64,000 nt of DNA from Picocystis sp. L7. Its lineage: Eukaryota > Chlorophyta > Picocystophyceae > Picocystales > Picocystaceae. The stretch's first letter is position 1. Each line of letters opens with the position of its first letter. Positions 56,695 to 64,000 of the stretch are shown piece by piece. Below the pieces are notes generated by a model. That model worked only from the letters and a program-made list of their open reading frames with translations, was not told the DNA's origin and made no database searches. A program made the translations under genes and the position numbers. The stretch lies in NCBI GenBank assembly GCA_020975725.1, contig QXJR01000008.1:558001-622000 (forward strand), given 5' to 3'.

Positions 56695-57948
56695 ATGTTT
56701 GGGCAAGCGTCACGCCAGTGGCGCGAGAGTGAAATGGAACGTGGTCTGATCGCTCGAAGAGGCTACTTGCCGCTTCCCCTCGTGGACGAACACGCACCGT
56801 ATCGACTCAACGTGATCCACCGCAATCCCAACAAGGTCACGTTCTACTATCGGGATCTCTTTCATACAGTCATCAACCTGAGCTTGAAGTGGTTCTGGCT
56901 GCTGTTCTTCACGGTGTTTGTCACGCAGTACCTGGTTTTTGGAGCCATCTACTACCTCAACCCTCGCAAATGTGTGCCTGGTATGGCGAAGTTCAGGCAT
57001 GCCGTGTGGTTCAGTGTGCAAACATCTGCTACCATTGGTTACGGTGGAGCGCTTACACCCGACCCGGATTGTGACTGGTTAAACTGCACCGTCATGATAC
57101 AGGCTGTGCTTTCGGCTTTGATAGAATTCGCCCTGCTAGGAGTTGTTTTTGCAAGATTCAGTAGCCCCTTGGGAAGGGCCAGGACGCTTCGTTTCAGCAA
57201 AAATGTGCTTCTCAACCACAAAGAAGGGAAAAGACGTCTTTCCTTTCGCGTGGCAAACATCCGTAGTCATCAAATCTTGAGACCGGAAGTCCGTGCCCTT
57301 CTATCTATGAAACGAATGGATGTGGATGACAATGAAGAGAACACGTTTCAGTACGAGGAACTCCCTATCAGCGGTTCCCAAGTCAGCAGGGATGGATCCC
57401 TGGTGTTTCTCGGTTTGCCTTGTGTACTGCATCATCACATCGACAAACAAAGTCCTCTCTACAGATTGACCATTTCAGATCTGATCCAGCGCGAAGCAGA
57501 GATCATCGTGCTCCTCAGTGGCGTGGACGGCACGACTTCGAGCATGTTTGAAGCGCGGCAGTCATACATGGCTGCAGAATTTGTAGTTGGTTATGAATTT
57601 GTAGATATTGCGCTTAGAAGCAAGGTCACGGGGCAGTGGATGGTAGATTTTGTGAACTTCGACACCATTCGCCCCATCCGTGTTGAGAAGGGGCCTTGCA
57701 CGAACGATCCAACAAAAGATCTTCGTTCGGAATCCAGCAACCCGAGAGATCCGTTGGATGCGAAAGAGAAGGCCGATGACTTATTCCTGAAACGTTACAT
57801 CGCCAACCTGGAGGAGAAATATGCCAATCTGATGCAGGAGTACGACAAAGAAGTTACGAGGGCCGACACCTTACATCATCATTTGGAAAGTCTGCTGACT
57901 TTTGTAGAGAGGAAGGAGAAAGAAGAGGGTCACGCCACACCATCCTAA
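56695..57948 (+). CDS. Inward-rectifier potassium channel (Kir family)
   Basis: A 417-aa two-transmembrane potassium channel. TM1 is LKWFWLLFFTVFVTQYLVFG; the pore loop WFSVQTSATIGYGGALTPD has the selectivity filter TIGYG; TM2 is IQAVLSALIEFALLGVVFAR. The N-terminal slide-helix region precedes TM1 (NKVTFYYRDLFHTVINLSLK). The cytosolic C-terminal Ig-like domain shows LRFSKNVLLNHKEGKRRLSF, then IDKQSPLYRLTISDLIQREA, IIVLLSGVDGTTSSMFEARQ and EFVVGYEFVDI, all typical of Kir. The tail ends in a coiled coil. Kir channels pass potassium inward at negative potential and respond to PIP2. The GTG-led extension upstream of the ATG is not used. Confidence 0.93.
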   Translation: MFGQASRQWRESEMERGLIARRGYLPLPLVDEHAPYRLNVIHRNPNKVTFYYRDLFHTVINLSLKWFWLLFFTVFVTQYLVFGAIYYLNPRKCVPGMAKFRHAVWFSVQTSATIGYGGALTPDPDCDWLNCTVMIQAVLSALIEFALLGVVFARFSSPLGRARTLRFSKNVLLNHKEGKRRLSFRVANIRSHQILRPEVRALLSMKRMDVDDNEENTFQYEELPISGSQVSRDGSLVFLGLPCVLHHHIDKQSPLYRLTISDLIQREAEIIVLLSGVDGTTSSMFEARQSYMAAEFVVGYEFVDIALRSKVTGQWMVDFVNFDTIRPIRVEKGPCTNDPTKDLRSESSNPRDPLDAKEKADDLFLKRYIANLEEKYANLMQEYDKEVTRADTLHHHLESLLTFVERKEKEEGHATPS

Positions 57949-58114
57949 ACTTCGATTTCAAGGGATATGACACAGAATGTGCGCAGGGTCCAATTTTCAT
58001 TGCATCCGTGTGTTCCAACTCACCGATGCTACTCACGAGGGGTGGCTGTGCCAGGCGACAGAGGAGCTTGCGGTGGGATACAAGTTGGTTCAACGGCTCC
58101 TTCTGTACAACACG

Positions 58115-58891
58115 TCAGCTGACAAAGTCGAGGCCGCTTTGCTGGTCGGTTCGCAGCTGGCCCGACCAGGTCCTCATCCCCATGCCCGTTTCCAGGGAAG
58201 GTTTCGCTGAGTTTTCTACGATCTTTTCGAAATAATCAAGCCAATCGTCGTGCGTGAGCACTTCCTTCGGATGCGCCTCTTCCCTTCCGAGCAGCGCGGT
58301 AGCAAGCTTGTGCTCTTCGGCGGTGTCGAGGGTGATCACTTGCTGCGAGATCCCCTTCCTTGCGAACGGTCCTTTGACGATGTCTGGCACGAGTCCCAGT
58401 TGGATGAGCGCCGAGAGCGAGTCGCTGTTGACCCAAGACTTGCAGACCTTGTCTCCCTTGATTTCCAGCACACTGGTGACGGTCCATACGGCTCCAGCTT
58501 CGTCGATGCAGCTTTCGACGCTGGTGGCTGGTTTGCCGCTCTGCACGGTCACTTGGGCCACGACGTAGTCTCCTTCGGCGATAAGGTTGTCCACGGACAT
58601 GTGAAACTTGGGCAGCGCTTGTCGGAAGGTGACCACGTTGTCCCAGTAGGCTTTCCTTCCTGGCGTGGGCATGGGATCCGAAGGATCCACGAGCACGTGT
58701 TCGGCACTCACCAGCTCGCACACCGCCTCCTGCATCTCTTCCGTGCGTTCTTGGTTCCACACCTCCGCGTACAGTCGTTCCACCACCCTCCGGTTGGCTT
58801 CTTTGCGTCTTCCCCTCAGGTAACACACGCCTGCATACCACGTCGAGGCCGCGGCCCACGCTCCCAGCACGCACGCCGCGGCCTTGGCCAT
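58115..58891 (-). CDS. SnoaL-like (NTF2-fold) protein with N-terminal hydrophobic anchor
   Basis: A 258-aa protein. From MAKAAACVLGAWAAASTWYA it has a signal peptide or anchor, then a SnoaL-like/NTF2-fold domain: RRVVERLYAEVWNQERTEEM, LVDPSDPMPTPGRKAYWDNV, FHMSVDNLIAEGDYVVAQVT, and VWTVTSVLEIKGDKVCKSWV. The domain is used by polyketide cyclases, ester cyclases and many proteins of unknown role. The C-terminal ~90 residues are unrelated. A longer start (MPMKGEKELPSE, 22 residues upstream) is also possible. Converges with the Kir gene. I cannot give a substrate. Confidence 0.7.
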   Translation of the reverse strand: MAKAAACVLGAWAAASTWYAGVCYLRGRRKEANRRVVERLYAEVWNQERTEEMQEAVCELVSAEHVLVDPSDPMPTPGRKAYWDNVVTFRQALPKFHMSVDNLIAEGDYVVAQVTVQSGKPATSVESCIDEAGAVWTVTSVLEIKGDKVCKSWVNSDSLSALIQLGLVPDIVKGPFARKGISQQVITLDTAEEHKLATALLGREEAHPKEVLTHDDWLDYFEKIVENSAKPSLETGMGMRTWSGQLRTDQQSGLDFVS

Positions 58892-60340
58892 CGTCCAAAC
58901 GCCACCTTCGTCGCGAACACACTCGGATGGGAGTTCCTTCTCTCCCTTCATTGGCATGCACCCACCCCGAACCCAACTCTCCTTCGGTCTGTCCCCGACC
59001 TCGACCGGACGATCCCCTCCGATGGAAAGGAAATGGATCTTCGTCTCCATCGGAACGAAGTTCCCGGTTCAAACGCGATGCCCGTCCTTGTGAATGCCCT
59101 GGCGTACCCCCACCCGTCCATGGATCCACCGGCAAACTACTGTTGTGAAGGGGCAAAACTTATATCCGCTTATATGAAGATTCCCATGTAAGCTTTTTCA
59201 CGAAACTACGGCAAAGGGAAGGTCAAGACGAACAAGGGGCCCAAGACGAAACCGTTGCACATTGGATCTTCGACATTCGAAACGATGACGCGATGAGAGA
59301 CGAGTGGAAAAGCACGGGTAAGGATACCCGGGGTTTGCTAGGAGAAACGGAAAGCGGGAACGCATGGGCGTACGCCGAGAAACTGAGGGGTTCGTGTCGT
59401 TGTGAAGAGATGCATGCCTTGCTTGCACTCGCTATCCCAATGGGTACGCACGCTGGACTCTAACATGAAGAGCATTGTGTGCAGTAGTAGGCGTTTGCAT
59501 GGGATCAAACTGCTAGGTACTCCTTGGTTTGTTTCGCGTCCATCCTTGATACCTACGATTCCCCGTCGTGGTAGGAGGAAAAGCTTGCTCTTGCTCCCAA
59601 AACGAAACCCTCGTGGCATCGATTTCCCCTTTTCTTGAGCTTGCTTGCGAAAGCTACGCGTGGAGTGCACGTGGTCCTCCACTCGATGTACGCATTGCAG
59701 GCGTTCATCTTTAGGAATATCGCAAGCTCAACGACACCGATAGGGGGAGATACCATCGACTCTTGACTCCCATCGAATAAGATAATTCTATGACCCCCTC
59801 GTGTTGGAGCGCGGATTCGATGGGTCTCCCTTCACAAGCAAGCAGTCATTATTTGCATTAACGTCGCGTCTCCAACTACGAAGGTTGCAATCTACAGCCA
59901 TTTTATTGCGCACAAAACAACAACAAGTGATAGTTTCAACATCTCTAACCTCGAAAGGCAGCAAACGAAAATGAGCACCTCTTGTTGGCGGAGAGCTTCT
60001 CGTCCACGTTTAGAATCACTCCAATCGAGCTCGCTCGTTACGTTGGCATTACTCGCAGATGTTGTCCTTCGGTCGGGATCTCCTTCTGTCCGATCTCATT
60101 CAAGCCCCTTGGTTCCAAGCAGTATCAACGAAACGAGCATGCCTTCCTCTTGCCGTTTGTTCGATGCGGAAAGCTTCCGTGCTATGCCCACTCGTAGGAT
60201 TTGCACCACCTCGTTGGTGATGTGCATCTCTCGTCCCGGGGATGGATGGACGGTGGGAACCACTGGGTCTCCCTACGAGAGAGAGAGGGTTGGGAGGGGG
60301 AGAGATCGAACCCATTCGGTGCGACGGGATCGGCCTCGGG
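58892..60340. other. 1.45-kb divergent intergenic region
   Basis: The longest gap apart from the transposon. Mixed composition; the middle (59190-60230) is less GC-rich with normal stop density, the ends are GC-rich. I found no protein-like frame and no tRNA or snRNA. It may hold long leaders or an unrecognised RNA. Confidence 0.4.
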
Positions 60341-61294
60341 ATGAAGATCACGGTGCTCTGGGCGAGGAACGGGAAGGATGCGGTGCCTGGAGGACTGGAC
60401 GTGAAGGATGGAGGGACGGTGGAAGACCTGATGAAAGCCATGGAACAGAAGAGCCGAGAAGGTGGGATCGCGGCAAGACGTAAGGTCAAGCTCCAACCCA
60501 CCCGACAAAGGTTCAGCTTGCCTCCGAAACAAGGGGAAAAGAGAGGCGAACCGCTCAAGAACGGCAAGAAACTCTCCGACTATGGGATCAAGGCGGGATC
60601 CGTGCTGCATTTCAAAGACCTTGGACCGCAGATCGGGTACGCGACCGTCTTCTTCTGGGAATACTTCGGACCCCTCGCAGTTTATCCACTCTTCTACTTC
60701 CTACCGGAATACATCTACTCGCAGTGGACCCCACAAGTGACCAAACACCCGGCACAGACCTATGCACTCGTCTACTGGAGCATCCACTATGCCAAGCGCA
60801 TCATGGAGACCTTCTTCGTGCACCAGTTCAGTCATGGGACCATGCCCATCTTCAACCTCTTCAAGAACTGCACTTACTACTGGGGATTTGCGGCATTCGT
60901 CTCGTACTTCATCAACCATCCCCTGTATACGCCAGTGTCTCCGCTGAAGATGTACCTTGGGTTCGGACTGGGGGCCCTGTGCCAAGTCTCCAACCTTTAC
61001 TGCCACCTGATCCTTGCGAGCTTGAGGGCAAAAGGCTCCAAAGAATACCTCATACCCAAAGGGTTCCTCTTCAACATCTGCACTTGCGCAAACTACACGG
61101 CAGAGATATATGGATGGTTGGGATTCAACATTGCCACGCAGTCGGTGGCAGGATATCTCTTCATGTTTGCCGGTGCCTATCAGATGACTCTATGGGCCAT
61201 CGCCAAGCACAAAAGGCTGCGCCGTCTATACGATGGCAAGGATGGGAGGGATAAGTATCCAAAGAGATTCATAGTAATACCACCCTTTATATAA
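60341..61294 (+). CDS. Very-long-chain enoyl-CoA reductase (TECR/CER10)
   Basis: A 317-aa ER membrane enzyme catalysing the last step of very-long-chain fatty-acid elongation, NADPH reduction of trans-2-enoyl-CoA. It starts MKITVLWARNGKDAVPGGLD with the ubiquitin-like N domain, then RQRFSLPPKQGEKRGEPLKN and LSDYGIKAGSVLHFKDLGPQ. The steroid 5-alpha-reductase-type membrane domain follows: EYFGPLAVYPLFYFLPEYIY, YALVYWSIHYAKRIMETFFV, HQFSHGTMPIFNLFKNCTYY, YLIPKGFLFNICTCANYTAE, ending KHKRLRRLYDGKDGRDKYPK. The K-x-YP-RF-IIP-FI end is the family C terminus. All motifs in place. Tail-to-tail with the PhoD-like gene, 54 bp apart. Confidence 0.95.
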   Translation: MKITVLWARNGKDAVPGGLDVKDGGTVEDLMKAMEQKSREGGIAARRKVKLQPTRQRFSLPPKQGEKRGEPLKNGKKLSDYGIKAGSVLHFKDLGPQIGYATVFFWEYFGPLAVYPLFYFLPEYIYSQWTPQVTKHPAQTYALVYWSIHYAKRIMETFFVHQFSHGTMPIFNLFKNCTYYWGFAAFVSYFINHPLYTPVSPLKMYLGFGLGALCQVSNLYCHLILASLRAKGSKEYLIPKGFLFNICTCANYTAEIYGWLGFNIATQSVAGYLFMFAGAYQMTLWAIAKHKRLRRLYDGKDGRDKYPKRFIVIPPFI

Positions 61295-61348
61295 CATAGG
61301 AGGTCTTGTACCTCAAATTCAAGGCTGCAGCAAGAGCCTCGAACTGCC

Positions 61349-62707
61349 TTAATGGATTTTCTCATCAGCTTTCGCATAATACGTGTTGAGAAGGTACCCC
61401 TTCGCCCCTGCCAATCTTGATAGGACGTGCCTGCCTAGCTTGTGACGCCGTAGCTTGTAGGTGAAGAGTATGAACAGTGCAGTAGCGAGGATCCAATGGA
61501 GCATGAGCGACGTAAGAACTACAATCAGCAGTCTGCGCCTCTGCGTAAGCGGAAGATTGGCTTCTGAAGGACAATCCAAGCGGGCCTTCCACGGTCGCGC
61601 TTGCAGCTCTTTGATCCGCACCGTCTTGAAAACTTTGGTGGGACCTTCCAGTCCAAACGCTTGCATCTGGACAATGCTCTCGCCTGGATCCTCATCGTTC
61701 CACAAGAAGTCGATCGTTCCAAAATTTTTGCGTGCGAATCTTGGCCATTTGAACGGCCGAGGAAACACCCAATCTGGCGCGTAAGAAGGGAAGATGCTGC
61801 TCATGGGGGATTCGTCCAGTGCCGTGTGCGTCATGCCGGACGATGTGAAATCGTAGAGTGGGTAGGATAATGCGCAGCCTACTGGGGCTTCACTTATCTC
61901 CGCATAATGTACATCTCCACTCAGGAAAATGACGCCGCTCACCTCGAGCCGTCGAAGCAGGTCGAAGAGCCGCTCGCGTGACCTGGGGAATCGGTTCCAA
62001 CTCTCCACCTGCAGCAACGGTTCCAGGTACGCGTGCATGTACGGGACCACTTGGATGGACGATGCAATCAGGTGTACGTTTGCGTCGCTATTCTTCAATT
62101 CTCCTTCGAGCCACTTCCACTGCTCTTCTCCAAGCACGTCTCCGGTCGATCCTTCGAGTCCCGGAACGAGTGGGTCCCGAAAGGAGCGTGTGTCTAGGAG
62201 GATGACTTTGACTTTTTTCCCTGCTGGTCCGAAGTCAAGAGAGGAGTACACTCCGTTCCTTTCCCTCTTTTTACTTCCTTCCGGTTCTTCGAAGAAATCC
62301 CACATGAGCTTTTGCCTTTCAAGCAGGTCTGCACAGGTGCCCTTTCCGAAGTCATTCAAGCACCCGTCGTGATCGTCGTACATCCCTCTTACGAGCGTGT
62401 TTCGGACCAGTCCTTCGTACCCTGGATTTCTCTTCTGCTTTTCGTAGCAATCTTGAAGCTCTTCCAGTGTGGGTGCGATCCACTTCCCGTCCACTTTTCG
62501 ATCTGCATACACGTTGTCGCCAAGGAAGAGGAACAGGTCGGGTCGCTTGTCCTGCACGTCCTGCCAGAGCGGCTGGGCTTCGTCCTGGTCGTTGCACGAA
62601 CCGAAGGCCATCTTTTCCATGGTCCATTCCACCTTCTCGTCCGCACCTCGCGACGCCTTCCACGTCCAGGCGATCCCCAGTGCGCCCAACAGGCGTGCCA
62701 TGCCCAT
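61349..62707 (-). CDS. PhoD-like metallophosphatase with C-terminal membrane anchor
   Basis: A 452-aa secreted or ER-lumen phosphatase. The N terminus MGMARLLGALGIAWTWKASRG is a signal peptide. PhoD-type metal motifs: MAFGSCNDQDEAQPLW, LFLFLGDNVYADRKVDG, VRGMYDDHDGCLNDFGKG, ILLDTRSFRDPLVPGLEG, and GVIFLSGDVHYAEISEAPVG. Near the C terminus, RLLIVVLTSLMLHWILATAL is a transmembrane segment with a basic cytosolic tail. The family cleaves phosphate mono- or diesters with iron/calcium. Algae use such enzymes for phosphorus scavenging, though ER or vacuole roles are possible. Divergent from the DUF1995 gene across a purine-rich repeat. Confidence 0.9.
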   Translation of the reverse strand: MGMARLLGALGIAWTWKASRGADEKVEWTMEKMAFGSCNDQDEAQPLWQDVQDKRPDLFLFLGDNVYADRKVDGKWIAPTLEELQDCYEKQKRNPGYEGLVRNTLVRGMYDDHDGCLNDFGKGTCADLLERQKLMWDFFEEPEGSKKRERNGVYSSLDFGPAGKKVKVILLDTRSFRDPLVPGLEGSTGDVLGEEQWKWLEGELKNSDANVHLIASSIQVVPYMHAYLEPLLQVESWNRFPRSRERLFDLLRRLEVSGVIFLSGDVHYAEISEAPVGCALSYPLYDFTSSGMTHTALDESPMSSIFPSYAPDWVFPRPFKWPRFARKNFGTIDFLWNDEDPGESIVQMQAFGLEGPTKVFKTVRIKELQARPWKARLDCPSEANLPLTQRRRLLIVVLTSLMLHWILATALFILFTYKLRRHKLGRHVLSRLAGAKGYLLNTYYAKADEKIH

Positions 62708-62794
62708 CCCTTCGTGTCGGTGGACCGACGCACCTTTCGGACCCCCCCATGGAATCTCCCCCTGGACCGGACGTCTTAACTTCGACTTAACACG

Positions 62795-63045
62795 GGATGG
62801 AGAGGGATGGAGAGGGATGGAGAGGGAGGAGACAGGGAGAGAGGAGGGGGAGTCGAGAGGAGAGAGAGGGAGAGAGGGAGAGAGGGAGAGGGAGAGGGAG
62901 AGGGAGAGGAAGAGAGGGAGAGAGGGAGAGAGGGAGAGAGGGAGAGAGGGAGAGAGGGAGAGAGGGATTGAGGGATTGAGGGAGATGGAGAGGGATTGAG
63001 GGAGAGGGAGAGGGAGAGAGGGAGAGGGAGAGGGAGATTTCGACG
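62795..63045 (+). repeat. Purine-rich GAGAGGGA minisatellite
   Basis: About 250 bp of GAGAGG/GAGAGGGA units with almost no pyrimidines on the plus strand. It fills most of the 366-bp gap between the divergent PhoD-like and DUF1995 genes. Such tracts can form triplexes and act as GAGA-type promoter elements. Ser/Pro/Leu repeat frames on the minus strand are artefacts. Confidence 0.95.
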
Positions 63046-63073
63046 AGGTGAACGGGAGGGGGAGTGCGGCAGC

Positions 63074-63886
63074 ATGGCAGGGAGCCTGCGATGGACAGGA
63101 ACGAAACCAACGCGGCGAGTGGGGAGGGAGAAGGGAAGGGAAGGGAGGTGCAGAGCTTCAGACAAATCGAGGACCGTGCCGGTGCCTGAACAGCCGGAAA
63201 TCCAGGTCTCCCAAGCCGTGGGAGCCGTACGGAGGGCGTGGGAAGAAGGGAACGGGAAACAAACCGTCGAGCTGCTGTTGCCAGTGACCGGAGCCACCGA
63301 ACTGGACGACTGGCCGGGTGGGATCAAGCAGCAGTTCAGGGCCGCACAACCCATGGTGGAAGGGATCCTCAAGGAGCTCAAGAAAGACGAGGGGTTGTCC
63401 GGTAGCCTGGCCGTGGACGTCCTCGACGAAGTCGACGCAGTGGGGGTGTGGTGCAACGAAACCATGCTTGCCGTCCTCTTTCCTACGGCAGAGGTGCTGC
63501 AGAAGGTTGCCGAAATGGCCCGAGGAAAGAGGTTGGTGCTCCTCATCAACCCGCAGTGGAGGTCCGGACAGGTCATCAGCGACTTCGGGCTCGGGAAGAA
63601 GAAGAAGCTGGCCGAACAGTTTCTTTCGGACTTCGTACTAAGCTATGGACTCCAACAAAGAAGAATGCTCGGTGAGGACATCCGAATGCTGCGATGCTTC
63701 CCGGGTGGGTGGCAAATATGCGTAAGAAACAGCAACGGAAACATGGAGTGCATCGCAACTCCCGAAGAACTACCATCGTACAAAGAGATAGAGAGCATGC
63801 TCAGAGGCCGCGAAGGGTCGATAGCTAGCAAAAGTTGGCTTGATAGAATCAAAATGGAAGCAAAGTTTTTGAAAGACAATCTGTAG
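63074..63886 (+). CDS. DUF1995 plastid protein
   Basis: A 270-aa protein with an Arg/Lys-rich ~40-aa leader (MAGSLRWTGTKPTRRVGREK), probably plastid-targeting. The DUF1995 domain follows: VSQAVGAVRRAWEEGNGKQT, VELLLPVTGA, AVLFPTAEVLQKVAEMARGK, LVLLINPQWRSGQVISDFG, FLSDFVLSYGLQQRRMLGED and CFPGGWQICVRNSNGNMECI. DUF1995 proteins are confined to oxygenic phototrophs; known members include the photosystem II assembly factor LPA3, but the biochemical function is unclear. A short 5' exon cannot be excluded because the frame is open through the repeat upstream. Confidence 0.85.
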   Translation: MAGSLRWTGTKPTRRVGREKGREGRCRASDKSRTVPVPEQPEIQVSQAVGAVRRAWEEGNGKQTVELLLPVTGATELDDWPGGIKQQFRAAQPMVEGILKELKKDEGLSGSLAVDVLDEVDAVGVWCNETMLAVLFPTAEVLQKVAEMARGKRLVLLINPQWRSGQVISDFGLGKKKKLAEQFLSDFVLSYGLQQRRMLGEDIRMLRCFPGGWQICVRNSNGNMECIATPEELPSYKEIESMLRGREGSIASKSWLDRIKMEAKFLKDNL

Positions 63887-64000
63887 GAACGGCAACAAAA
63901 CTCAAAAAGATGATTTAGGAGTGATCCTTGGTTACTTTCGGACGGGCCTCCAGAGAGGGTATGGCCACTCCCCGAGTATTTAACCAGGACAAGTCCAACT

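Noticed and set aside
62776-63576. Leu/Pro/Ser-repeat protein on the minus strand
   Set aside because: It is the complement of the GAGAGGGA tract and of the DUF1995 coding region.

Overview
This is a gene-dense nuclear segment of a photosynthetic eukaryote. Plastid-type genes (a 2-oxoglutarate/malate translocator with a transit-like leader, glutamate-1-semialdehyde aminotransferase, tryptophan synthase alpha, an ABC1 kinase, a DUF1995 protein) sit among plainly eukaryotic ones (RAB5, SCAMP, SNAPC4, CWC25, prolyl 4-hydroxylase with a ShK domain). The leaders look like single transit peptides, not bipartite ones, so a primary-plastid alga is most likely. Plant-type phospholipid methyltransferase and P4H-ShK favour the green lineage, but I cannot name a species. 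Genes are short and about 0.1-1.4 kb apart, with zero to three small introns (about 68-292 nt) near the 5' end. Nearly every intron has the same CTGAC branch motif.

Layout. 0.2-15.9 kb: DiT1-type transporter, a TRF-like Myb protein, GSA aminotransferase, CWC25, a CCDC137-like protein, a Tim17-like protein, PP1 inhibitor-2, an HMG-box protein, a coiled-coil protein, a TsuA/YeeE-type sulphur transporter and a GATA/PHD-like factor. 16-27 kb: AGXT2-type aminotransferase, a TlpA-like thioredoxin, an XPA-C-like protein, mTERF, RRP8, SCAMP, RAB5 and tryptophan synthase alpha. 28.1-33.2 kb: a complete-looking Mutator-like DNA transposon with 9-bp target duplications, 508-bp inverted repeats and inner 53-bp tandem arrays of very different length on the two sides. 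33.3-37.8 kb: two tandem amino-acid permease paralogues. 38-47.6 kb: an acidic protein, an MTH1-like Nudix hydrolase, ABC1K, CNNM, P4H and DUS. 47.7 kb: a selenocysteine tRNA gene. 48-64 kb: a CHZ-type histone chaperone, a CDT1-CDT2 fusion, PLMT, SNAPC4, a plastid Rossmann protein, a Kir channel, a SnoaL-like protein, enoyl-CoA reductase, a PhoD-like phosphatase and a DUF1995 protein.

Main points of interest. (1) One continuous reading frame joins a CDT1 geminin-binding-like domain to a full CDT2/DTL WD40 receptor: a replication-licensing factor fused to the ubiquitin-ligase receptor that normally destroys it. (2) A selenocysteine tRNA with what looks like an upstream USE+TATA promoter lies in the same window as SNAPC4, the subunit type that reads such promoters. 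(3) The Mutator-like element looks recently inserted, just upstream of a permease. (4) Intron signals are unusually uniform. Intergenic and 5' regions are often GC-rich and nearly free of stop codons in all frames, so long open frames there should not be taken for genes.
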